Source of the DNA: an uncultured Bacillota bacterium
GTDB lineage: Bacteria; Bacillota_I; Bacilli_A; Izemoplasmatales; UBA1188
DNA: 8,314 nt
Direction of reading: 5' to 3'
Assembly: GCA_900318975.1 (NCBI GenBank)
Contig: ONMY01000275.1
Coordinates: forward strand, 1 to 8,314
The notes beneath the pieces are model-generated. The model was not told where the DNA came from. It did no database searches and worked only from the letters and a program-made list of their open reading frames with translations. A program made the translations under genes and the position numbers. Of this stretch, positions 1 through 6,069 are shown piece by piece (position 1 is the stretch's first letter; each line of letters starts with the position of its first letter).

Positions 1-228
1 AAACTTATATCCAAGCGCAAGTCCAAAAAGTAAATGCCCAAGTTCATGGATAGTTGTAGGAATCATAAATGATAGAATAAATAGTCCAATAAATTCCAAA
101 ACAAATAAAAATATATTATCATATTTATACATAAAAAATATGAAAAAAAACGTAGCTAAATCTACTATTGCTAGTATAAAAGTTAAGATTTTATTTCTTT
201 TTGTGGTATCTTGAGGTTTTAAATTCAT
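1..228 (-). CDS. Membrane metallopeptidase, M50-like, C-terminus cut off by the window edge
   Basis: This is an open frame of 76 codons from ATG at 226-228 to the left edge. The product starts MNLKPQDTTKRNK and then has two hydrophobic stretches, about residues 14-33 and 39-59. The second runs into TTIHELGHLLFGLALGYKF, so an HExxH zinc-binding and catalytic motif (H61, E62, H65) lies in or beside a membrane helix. That arrangement is typical of M50 (site-2-protease-like) peptidases. The third zinc ligand and later helices would lie beyond the window. It is the first ATG after an in-frame stop, but no Shine-Dalgarno sequence precedes it. It lies downstream of the rpmA terminator and has its own promoter, so it is probably a separate transcription unit. 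Its substrate is unknown. SpoIVFB is also an M50 protease encoded near rplU in Bacillus subtilis, but the fragment is too short to claim orthology. Confidence 0.72.
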   Translation of the reverse strand, partial: MNLKPQDTTKRNKILTFILAIVDLATFFFIFFMYKYDNIFLFVLEFIGLFILSFMIPTTIHELGHLLFGLALGYKF

Positions 229-247
229 AATAATAATTTCTATTTTA

Positions 248-275
248 ATTATATTAGAAATAGAAAATTATTCAA
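248..275 (-). promoter_or_regulatory. Promoter for the M50 peptidase gene
   Basis: Read on the minus strand, a -35 box TTGAAT (270-275) and a perfect -10 box TATAAT (248-253) are separated by 16 bases. The -10 lies 19 bases before the ATG at 228, so the expected leader is only about 10-13 nucleotides and has no visible Shine-Dalgarno. The promoter sits downstream of the rpmA terminator, which fits independent transcription. AT-rich DNA gives chance -10 matches, but the position supports this one. Confidence 0.55.
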
Positions 276-315
276 TAGAAATATAGATATTAATGCATTT
301 TATTCATATAAATAT

Positions 316-355
316 GAAAAAATAAAAGAAAAAGTCACGATTTTTCGTGACTTTT
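316..355 (-). terminator. Intrinsic terminator of the rplU-rpmA operon
   Basis: An 11-bp perfect stem (arms 330-340 and 345-355) with a 4-base loop contains the core GTCACGA/TCGTGAC. It begins 5 bases after the rpmA stop codon. On the minus strand the 3' arm ends in T's and continues into a T-rich run (316-329), as expected of a Rho-independent terminator. On the plus strand the arm is followed by CATTA with no T-run, so it works best in the minus direction. Confidence 0.9.
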
Positions 356-360
356 CATTA

Positions 361-648
361 TTACATTTGAACTGGATATACAGAAACTTGTTTATCGCTT
401 CTTCCAACGCGTTCATATTTAACAATGCCAGAAACCTTAGCAAATAGAGTATCATCTCCACCCTTACCTACGTTATTTCCAGGTTTAACTTTAGTTCCTC
501 TTTGGCGGTAAATAATTGAACCAGCGCTGCAGTATTGTCCATCACCGAGTTTAGCACCTAGTCTACGACCAGCTGAATCTCTACCATTCTTTGTTGAGCC
601 GACACCTTTGTGAGAGGCTAAGCAAATTAGGCTTTTTAAATTTAACAT
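361..648 (-). CDS. rpmA: 50S ribosomal protein L27 (bL27)
   Basis: This gene encodes large-subunit protein L27, whose N-terminus reaches towards the peptidyl-transferase centre. The 95-residue product has the hallmark block [20 protein letters not shown], then [20 protein letters not shown] and KQVSVYP, at the normal family length. The start is fixed by a strong Shine-Dalgarno AAGGAGG (657-663), 8 bases before ATG. Firmicute L27 proteins usually carry a short N-terminal extension (LNLQFF before A) that the Prp protease removes. Here the extension is [10 protein letters not shown] before ASHKG, so the two phenylalanines are replaced by Cys-Leu. The gene follows rplU by 19 bases, and no ysxB/prp gene lies between them. 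It is co-transcribed with rplU and ends at the hairpin just downstream. Confidence 0.97.
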   Translation of the reverse strand: MLNLKSLICLASHKGVGSTKNGRDSAGRRLGAKLGDGQYCSAGSIIYRQRGTKVKPGNNVGKGGDDTLFAKVSGIVKYERVGRSDKQVSVYPVQM

Positions 649-656
649 TTGTTTAT

Positions 657-663
657 CCTCCTT
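657..663 (-). promoter_or_regulatory. Ribosome binding site of rpmA
   Basis: AAGGAGG on the minus strand, 8 bases upstream of the rpmA ATG. It is a near-perfect match to the anti-Shine-Dalgarno sequence. It shows that the N-terminal extension of L27 is translated rather than being an artefact of choosing a start too far upstream. Confidence 0.9.
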
Positions 664-667
664 CTTA

Positions 668-973
668 TTAGTTAATTGATTTTACGACTAATTTTGTATA
701 GGCTTGTCTGTGGCCTCTTGTTTTATGGAATTGTTTCTTAGGTTCATATCTAACTACTAAAACTTTTTTACCTCTTCCTTGTTTAACGACGTCACATACA
801 ACTTTTGCGCCATTAACATAAGGGTTTCCAAGTTTAACTTCATCAGCTGCAACCATTAGAACTTTGTCGAATGTGTATTCTTGACCAGCTTCAACGTTTA
901 ATTTTTCAACGTAGATTTCTTTGCCAACTTCACATCTAACTTGTTTTCCACCAGTTTCAACTACTGCGTACAT
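668..973 (-). CDS. rplU: 50S ribosomal protein L21 (bL21)
   Basis: L21 is a 23S rRNA-binding protein of the large subunit. The 101-residue product matches the family in length and pattern. It opens [13 protein letters not shown], has a middle segment with [12 protein letters not shown], and closes with the signature [20 protein letters not shown] block (here [20 protein letters not shown]), followed by VVKSIN. The start is supported by AGGAGG (980-985), 6 bases before ATG. It is the first gene of a two-gene operon with rpmA, 19 bases apart, and is preceded by a promoter and a structured leader that probably mediates autoregulation. In most Firmicutes a Prp/YsxB gene lies between rplU and rpmA. 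Here it is absent. Confidence 0.97.
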   Translation of the reverse strand: MYAVVETGGKQVRCEVGKEIYVEKLNVEAGQEYTFDKVLMVAADEVKLGNPYVNGAKVVCDVVKQGRGKKVLVVRYEPKKQFHKTRGHRQAYTKLVVKSIN

Positions 974-1068
974 GTTCTTCCTCCTATATACCTTTTCGAT
1001 AGACTCGCCTTTGAGGTACCAATTAGATGGGTTTTAGACCTCTTTAGTGCGGTTGCGAACTTCACACG
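974..1068 (-). ncRNA. rplU 5' leader, probable L21-leader autoregulatory RNA
   Basis: The roughly 95-nucleotide untranslated leader between the predicted start of transcription and rplU folds plausibly into three hairpins. The first is TGTGA/TCGCA (1062-1066 with 1054-1058). The second is GAGGT plus ACC (1038-1042, 1030-1032) pairing with GGTACCTC (1013-1020), with a bulge of five. The third is TCTAT (999-1003) pairing with ATAGG (983-987), which covers the first half of the Shine-Dalgarno sequence. Firmicute rplU genes are known to carry an L21-leader family (Rfam) thought to bind L21 and repress the operon. Position, length and fold fit that family. The assignment is from context and hand folding, without a covariance-model search. 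Confidence 0.6.
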
Positions 1069-1074
1069 CGTATT

Positions 1075-1103
1075 ATTTTACATTAAATGTATAATAATTT
1101 CAA
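1075..1103 (-). promoter_or_regulatory. Promoter of the rplU-rpmA operon
   Basis: On the minus strand, -35 TTGAAA (1098-1103) and -10 TAAAAT (1075-1080) are separated by exactly 17 bases. Each box matches the sigma-70/sigma-A consensus at five of six positions. Transcription should begin near 1068, at the 5' edge of the structured leader. An A/T-tract at 1104-1115 lies just upstream of the -35 and may act as an UP-like element. Confidence 0.8.
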
Positions 1104-1139
1104 CTTTTTTTTTTCTGAATTTTAAATAATTATTTTATA

Positions 1140-1183
1140 TTAGATAAAATCTAACATAAAAATCATGAATCAATGATTTTATG
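1140..1183 (-). terminator. Possible terminator of radC
   Basis: A hairpin with arms 1155-1166 and 1173-1183 (one bulged base, 6-base loop) overlaps the radC stop codon. It is followed on the minus strand by a second small palindrome TTAGAT-TTT-ATCTAA (1140-1154). Both are very AT-rich and the T-run is broken, so termination is plausible but weakly supported. The rplU promoter begins about 35 bases further on. Confidence 0.35.
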
Positions 1184-1837
1184 TGGCATTATTGAGTATT
1201 TCATTGAGTAATAATATTCGTCAGTTAGTATTAATGAATCAAATAGATTTATATTAAATTCATTGAGTTTATTCTCTAGATTATTCAACGTCTTTTTATC
1301 CTCAACTGAGGGTTCAGTTGATCCACCAGGATGATTATGCGCAATTATTATATTTGTGCTATTGAGTTTTAACGCTCTTTTTAAAACTTCATTGATAGTA
1401 AAATATGCAGAATTAAAGGAGAATGAATTTATGATTTGTTTAGAGATAACTTTAAAGGCAGGGTTTAAATATAGTATCACAATTCTTTCATTTGATAGAC
1501 CATAAAAATCATCTTTAAGATATAATACTTCATCTCTTAGTGTTCTAATTGTTTTAGTATTTTTATATTGTTTTCTAATTCTATTTGAAAGTTCGATTGC
1601 AGAAATTATTGTCATAGCTTTCGCTTTTCCAATTCCTTTAAACATCATCAGCTCTTCAAATGTATAATCATTTAAATTTGAAAGAGACGTTACTTCTTTT
1701 AATATTTTTTCAGAAAGTTCTAGTACAGGCTCATCTTTTGATCCTGTCTTAATGAGTATTGCGAGTAGTTCTTTATCATCAAGTGATTGAATACCATATT
1801 TTTCGAGCTTTTCTCTTGGACCATATTCTATTTTCAT
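1163..1837 (-). CDS. radC: RadC family protein (JAB1/MPN domain)
   Basis: This is a member of the RadC (YsxA/UPF0758) family. The historic DNA-repair role is not well supported, and the JAB domain resembles a zinc metalloprotease. The 224-residue product opens GPREKLEKYGIQSLDDKELL, the conserved RadC start, then has a helix-hairpin-helix near residues 65-75 (FKGIGKAKA). The C-terminal JAB/MPN domain carries AHNHPGGSTEPSVEDKKT, supplying the HxH...D zinc-ligand pattern, and an upstream Glu in INEVLKRAL is a candidate catalytic residue. The usual motif reads HNHPSG, so Gly replaces Ser here. The start is supported by GAGGTGA, 5 bases before ATG. The N-terminus is a few residues shorter than usual. 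It is a single gene with leader and terminator-like structures on both sides. In Bacillus subtilis radC also lies downstream of folC and upstream of rplU. The stop is TGA. Confidence 0.93.
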   Translation of the reverse strand: MKIEYGPREKLEKYGIQSLDDKELLAILIKTGSKDEPVLELSEKILKEVTSLSNLNDYTFEELMMFKGIGKAKAMTIISAIELSNRIRKQYKNTKTIRTLRDEVLYLKDDFYGLSNERIVILYLNPAFKVISKQIINSFSFNSAYFTINEVLKRALKLNSTNIIIAHNHPGGSTEPSVEDKKTLNNLENKLNEFNINLFDSLILTDEYYYSMKYSIMPHKIIDS

Positions 1838-1860
1838 AAATTCACCTCGATAAATAAATA

Positions 1861-1870
1861 CTCATATGAG
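1861..1870. repeat. 10-bp perfect palindrome upstream of radC
   Basis: CTCATATGAG is a perfect palindrome located 23 bases before the radC start codon, between the terminator-like hairpin and the Shine-Dalgarno sequence. It could be an operator half or chance. It does not extend beyond ten bases and no second copy was seen nearby. Confidence 0.3.
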
Positions 1871-1883
1871 GCTAGTTTTTCCC

Positions 1884-1920
1884 AAAAAAATAATAAAAGA
1901 TTTGGCAAAAAACCAAATCT
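1884..1920 (-). terminator. Terminator-like hairpin in the radC upstream region
   Basis: An 8-bp perfect stem AGATTTGG/CCAAATCT (1898-1905 with 1913-1920) with a 7-base loop is followed on the minus strand by a T-rich run (1884-1897). This is the form of an intrinsic terminator. It lies 102 bases beyond the terminator of the ABC transporter gene and 60 bases before radC. It may be a second, back-up terminator, an attenuator in the radC leader, or the end of a short RNA. The plus-strand side lacks a T-run. Confidence 0.6.
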
Positions 1921-1943
1921 AATACTTTAAATGTGTATAATTT

Positions 1944-1971
1944 ATTAAAAAAATATATAAACAAAATTCAA
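1944..1971 (-). promoter_or_regulatory. Weak candidate promoter for radC
   Basis: On the minus strand TTGAAT (1966-1971) and TTTAAT (1944-1949) are 16 bases apart. The -10 lacks the highly conserved second-position A, and the surrounding DNA is almost pure A/T, so chance matches are likely. If real, transcription would start only about 17 bases before the hairpin at 1898-1920. No better radC promoter was found between the hairpin and the gene. Confidence 0.25.
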
Positions 1972-2021
1972 TGTTTTTTTGAAATTCTTTTTATAATAAA
2001 TTTATGACATGTAACTTAATA

Positions 2022-2056
2022 ATTTAAAAAGGCATCTGATATATGCCTTTTTAAAT
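2022..2056 (-). terminator. Terminator of the valS-folC-ABC transporter operon
   Basis: A 14-bp perfect stem (2022-2035 with 2043-2056), centred on GGCAT/ATGCC with a 7-base loop, starts 3 bases after the transporter stop codon. The distal arm read on the minus strand contains TTTTT, giving the T-run. The arms are near-symmetric, so it could also stop transcripts from the plus strand. Confidence 0.88.
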
Positions 2057-2059
2057 CTT

Positions 2060-4804
2060 TTATTCTGTTCTAAGTGCAACTACTGGATCACATTTAGCTG
2101 CATAACTTGATGGAATTAGTCCAGAAATTACGCTTAAGAGGAAACTGATTACTACAAGTATTACTCCGCCAAGTACTGGGAGAGTTGCTACGTTTTCAAT
2201 TCCTGCTAAATATTCAACTAAAAGTGAAATTGGAATATTTAATAGAATTGTGATTGCGATACCAATTAAACCTGCGATGAGACCAGTAATAAAGGTTTCT
2301 GCGTTAAAGATATTTTTGACATCTCCTTTAGATGCTCCCATTGCACGGAGTATTCCAATTTCCTTTGTCCTTTCAATTACGCTTATGTATGTTATTATCG
2401 CAATCATTATTGACGATACGATAAGTGAAATTGATACAAAGGCAATAAGGACATAGGTAATTGCATTGATAATCGTTGTAACACTACCCATGATAGATGC
2501 TAGATAGTCATTATATGTGATTCTTTTTTCATCTAGTTCTTTTTCTTCTAAATCTGGATATAGTGTTTCAAGATTATTGTTGTATTCTTGGATGAAATCA
2601 ACTATCTTATCTTTATCTTCAAATGAGTAAGGATATATACTAATTGATGATGGTTCTAATAGATCAACTTTACCAAAATAATTAGAATACATTAGTGGAA
2701 CCATAGTATCCTCGTTTATCTGATCTATTTCTGCATCAGTTAATGGGAAGTTATCTGGTGCATAATTCTTCATCATTCTAAGAGATGTTTGAATTGTTTC
2801 CCAAGTTTTACCTTTTGTTGACATTTGACTTATGAAATCATAGATACATGTATCTTCATGAGCTTCTTGAGTCTTTACTACATCTGAATTATTGTTTACT
2901 TCAATAATCTTATTTACGAGATTATTTGAATATGCGATTGTGCCATTTATTGAATGGCTCTTAGAATTTGGATTAGGTCTAATTACACCACATACTTTAA
3001 CCTTTAATATATTCTCATTTCCTGATTCAAGAAGAGCTGTCATCTTCTCAGTATTTTTTGAGATATTTGTATATGTTTGAACGCTTCCCTCTTCTACTTC
3101 ATCTTTTTCAAAGTACTGTGAATCTGGAACAATATAATATTCAAGTCCTAGGATATCTTCATATGTAAATTCATATGAATATACTGACTTTGGATCTTCA
3201 TTATTATCTGGATCAGTAACATATCTAAATAGCTGTGCTATATATCTATCACCATTATTATTGTTTACAAGACCTGTTGAATAAGCTGCAAAGTCTGAGA
3301 TTTTATTATTTTCATCCACTACAAAGAGTACATCTATTGAATCATCACTTGGCCATTCACCTGCAAGTAGATCATACTGTTCCATCACAGTCTTTCTATC
3401 ATCGAACATCTTATCCCAAGTATTCATATTTGACATAAGTGTCTCAATTTTATCTGTCGTATACTGTGGACTCATAATATAGAGCTGTTCACCAGTATCG
3501 GGGTCAACTCGTGGAAGTGTGAAAGGTTTTACCTTTCTAACCTCAAAATTACCATCAGCATTCTTATAATTTGCATCATATGCTGTAATAGATACATTAT
3601 ATCCATAGTCTATTTGAAGGATATAATCTTCATCTTTTAGATTCTTTTTTTCAATATATTCTTTAAATGCCTTAAGATCGTTTTGTTTAGAATTGTTCGC
3701 AACATTTCTAAGTAAATCGACTAGAACATATCTTGGTACTACTGTATCATTTTCAACATTCGAACTATCATTTTTATCTTCTTCCATGTTTTGTGCCATA
3801 AAACTTGCGAAGAGAGATGTGATATCCAAATTATTTCTTGATAGACTTATTGGATACTGTGATAATGTACTTCTCTCAACATCTTTAACATAATCATTAA
3901 AACCGGTTGATACAGATAAAATTAATGCAATACCAATAATACCAATTGATCCTGCAAAACATGTAAGAATTGTACGTCCTATTTTTGATCTAAGGTTTGA
4001 AAGAGAAAGCTTTAGTGCAGTCACAAATGGCATTCCAACTTTCTTGATTTTACCTTTCTTGTTTTCGTATTTTTTATTTTCTTTTATTTCGTTTTCTTTA
4101 GCTTCTTCGATTTCAGCTTCAGTTGGATCATATGGATTTGAATCATCAACCATTTCGCCATCTTTTAGTTTTATTATTCTTGTTGAGTATTTGTTTGCGA
4201 GTTCTTCATTGTGGGTAACCATCACAACGAGGCATTCATTAGATAATTCTTTTAGAATATCTAAAACTTGAACTGATGTTTTAGAATCAAGCGCTCCTGT
4301 TGGTTCATCCGCAAGGAGTACTGATGGTTTATTTACGATTGCACGGGCAATCGCAACACGTTGCATTTGTCCGCCTGAAAGTTGTCTTGGGAATTTATGT
4401 ATTTCATCTTTTAAGCCTACTTTTGTTAAGGCTTCTATTGCCATATCTTTACGTTTTTTCTTATCGATATTGGCAATTGTAAGAGCTATTTCAACGTTTG
4501 ATAGAATATTTTGGTGAGGAATAAGATTATAGGATTGGAAAACAAAACCAACTTTGTGGTTTCTATACATATCCCAGTCTTTGTCTTTATATTCTTTTGT
4601 GCTTCTACCATCAATTAGAAGATCTCCATCTGTATATCTATCTAGTCCACCAATGATATTTAGGGTTGTCGTTTTACCACAACCTGATGGACCTAAAATA
4701 GATACAAATTCAGAGCTTCTTAAAGTCATTGATATTCCCTTTAAAGCATGAACTGGGTTTTCAGACATTTGATAGATCTTTTTAATGTTTTTTAGTTCTA
4801 GCAT
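2060..4804 (-). CDS. ABC transporter, ATPase fused to FtsX-type permease (MacB-like)
   Basis: This 914-residue single-chain half-transporter of the MacB/LolD type has its ATPase at about residues 1-222. Visible motifs are Walker [10 protein letters not shown] (38-46), Q-loop Q90, signature LSGGQ (142-146), Walker B VLLADEP (162-168) and H-loop H198. A charged Lys/Glu linker (about 228-255) leads to a first membrane helix (about 277-300). A large extracytoplasmic region of about 465 residues follows, then an FtsX-like C-terminus with helices near 779-808, 836-860 and 876-900, and the conserved cytoplasmic loop [15 protein letters not shown] (811-825). Such mechanotransducing exporters often handle peptides, antibiotics or lipoproteins, but the substrate here is unknown. 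ATG overlaps the end of folC by 7 bases, with GGAGG (4814-4818) 9 bases upstream inside folC. Co-transcription and coupling with folC are likely. A dimer would be the working unit. Confidence 0.9.
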   Translation of the reverse strand: MLELKNIKKIYQMSENPVHALKGISMTLRSSEFVSILGPSGCGKTTTLNIIGGLDRYTDGDLLIDGRSTKEYKDKDWDMYRNHKVGFVFQSYNLIPHQNILSNVEIALTIANIDKKKRKDMAIEALTKVGLKDEIHKFPRQLSGGQMQRVAIARAIVNKPSVLLADEPTGALDSKTSVQVLDILKELSNECLVVMVTHNEELANKYSTRIIKLKDGEMVDDSNPYDPTEAEIEEAKENEIKENKKYENKKGKIKKVGMPFVTALKLSLSNLRSKIGRTILTCFAGSIGIIGIALILSVSTGFNDYVKDVERSTLSQYPISLSRNNLDITSLFASFMAQNMEEDKNDSSNVENDTVVPRYVLVDLLRNVANNSKQNDLKAFKEYIEKKNLKDEDYILQIDYGYNVSITAYDANYKNADGNFEVRKVKPFTLPRVDPDTGEQLYIMSPQYTTDKIETLMSNMNTWDKMFDDRKTVMEQYDLLAGEWPSDDSIDVLFVVDENNKISDFAAYSTGLVNNNNGDRYIAQLFRYVTDPDNNEDPKSVYSYEFTYEDILGLEYYIVPDSQYFEKDEVEEGSVQTYTNISKNTEKMTALLESGNENILKVKVCGVIRPNPNSKSHSINGTIAYSNNLVNKIIEVNNNSDVVKTQEAHEDTCIYDFISQMSTKGKTWETIQTSLRMMKNYAPDNFPLTDAEIDQINEDTMVPLMYSNYFGKVDLLEPSSISIYPYSFEDKDKIVDFIQEYNNNLETLYPDLEEKELDEKRITYNDYLASIMGSVTTIINAITYVLIAFVSISLIVSSIMIAIITYISVIERTKEIGILRAMGASKGDVKNIFNAETFITGLIAGLIGIAITILLNIPISLLVEYLAGIENVATLPVLGGVILVVISFLLSVISGLIPSSYAAKCDPVVALRTE

Positions 4805-6069
4805 TTTATTTTTCCTCCAAGTAATAAATCTCTAGCATACGAAATGAAATATAATGATCCACAGATAAGAACTGCATTTCTTGAATCTATATATGAGAGC
4901 GCTTTTTTAATCGCAATATCATACTTTTCAATTGCCATTTTATCACTTAAATGTGATAAATTAATGAGGTTTAAAGCTTTTTCGCATCTACTATATGGAA
5001 TTTCCGTAAATATTATTCTTTTTGCGAATGAATCTAGTGTTTTTACCATATTAGATGTGTCTTTATCAGCCATCGCTGTAAATACAACTGTAATATCTTT
5101 TGCAGTATAGGCGAGGATTGTCTTTTTTAATGCTTCTATACCTTCTCTATTATGTCCACCATCTAAAATAATATCCTTATCTATTACTTCAAATCTACCA
5201 GGCCAGAAGGTATTTTTTAAAGCATTATTTATCGTTTCATCTGATATATTAAATCCATAGACTGTATTTAATACATTAATGATTTCGATAACAACACTCA
5301 TATTTCTTGCTTGATGGAATCCAATTAAGCTTGTCTCATATTTTTTACCTTTATAGGTAAAGAGTGTTCCATTCTCTTTAATTCTTATATTCTTTAAATT
5401 TCGAACAAGATATAGAGGTGCTTCATAGGCAAATGAATATTCTTTAATAGTCTCCATTAACTCTTCTCTATCAATCGCAGTTACAAATGGAGTTCGATAT
5501 TTCATAATACCTAGTTTTTCTTTTAGGATCTTTTTATAGGTAAATCCGAGCTGTGCTGTATGGTCTTTTTGGATATTTGTAACGGCGCTAACTAAAGGTT
5601 TTACGATATTTGTCGCATCGAGTCTTCCACCAAGGCCTACTTCATAGATTGCGATATCTACTTTTTCTTCACTAAAATAGATGAAAGAGATTAGTGTAAT
5701 TATTTCAAAGAATGATAGTGGTTGATGTGATTTTTCAAATTCTAAATTGAAATAATACATCTTGTTTATGAGTTCTAATAATCTATCATCACTAATATAA
5801 TCATCATTAATCTGGATTCTTTCATTAAATTTCACGACAAAAGGTGAGACATATAGTCCCACTTTTAGTCCATGAAGTTTTAAGACATTCTTTAGGGTAA
5901 CTGAAGTTGATCCCTTTCCGTTTGTCCCACCGATATGAATTACTTTAAAATCTTTATCAGGATTTTTAAGGAGTTTTAGTGCATCCTCCATATCGGATAG
6001 ATCAAACCTCTTTGAAAACTTCTTACAGTTGTTTACCCAAGATATCGCATCAGTTAAACTATTAAACAT
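4798..6069 (-). CDS. folC: Folylpolyglutamate synthase / dihydrofolate synthase
   Basis: This is a Mur-ligase-like ATP-dependent enzyme that adds glutamate to dihydropteroate and/or to tetrahydrofolates in the cytoplasm. The 423-residue length is normal. Visible motifs are the P-loop HIGGTNGKGST (45-55), SPF...NERI near 75-85, EVGLGGRLDATN (143-154), H170 in QKDH, and KEKLGIMK (183-190), which holds the lysine usually carbamylated (K185). FHQARN (251-256), WPGRFE (289-294) and LDGGHN (302-307) follow. The last is normally DGAHN, so Gly replaces Ala. ATG overlaps the valS stop by 8 bases and has no strong Shine-Dalgarno, so translation probably depends on ribosomes finishing valS. The end overlaps the ABC transporter start. 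valS-folC is a conserved Firmicute pair. Whether it has both activities or only polyglutamylation cannot be told from the sequence alone. Confidence 0.95.
   Translation of the reverse strand: MFNSLTDAISWVNNCKKFSKRFDLSDMEDALKLLKNPDKDFKVIHIGGTNGKGSTSVTLKNVLKLHGLKVGLYVSPFVVKFNERIQINDDYISDDRLLELINKMYYFNLEFEKSHQPLSFFEIITLISFIYFSEEKVDIAIYEVGLGGRLDATNIVKPLVSAVTNIQKDHTAQLGFTYKKILKEKLGIMKYRTPFVTAIDREELMETIKEYSFAYEAPLYLVRNLKNIRIKENGTLFTYKGKKYETSLIGFHQARNMSVVIEIINVLNTVYGFNISDETINNALKNTFWPGRFEVIDKDIILDGGHNREGIEALKKTILAYTAKDITVVFTAMADKDTSNMVKTLDSFAKRIIFTEIPYSRCEKALNLINLSHLSDKMAIEKYDIAIKKALSYIDSRNAVLICGSLYFISYARDLLLGGKIKC
4814..4818 (-). promoter_or_regulatory. Ribosome binding site of the ABC transporter gene, inside folC
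   Basis: GGAGG on the minus strand, 9 bases upstream of the transporter ATG and within the last codons of folC. It supports the ATG at 4802-4804 as the true start, and implies that the transporter can be translated by new ribosomes as well as by coupling. Confidence 0.75.

Noticed and set aside
229..329. Possible extra small gene or RNA between rpmA and the M50 gene
   Set aside because: Only the terminator T-run and the M50 promoter can be supported. The rest is unstructured A/T-rich sequence.
941..1129. Plus-strand open frame across the rplU promoter and leader
   Set aside because: It overlaps the start of rplU and its promoter and leader, has no ribosome binding site, and looks like no protein family.
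2250..4751. Several short plus-strand open frames inside the transporter gene
   Set aside because: All are antisense to a clearly conserved ABC transporter, have no upstream ribosome binding sites and no recognisable domains.
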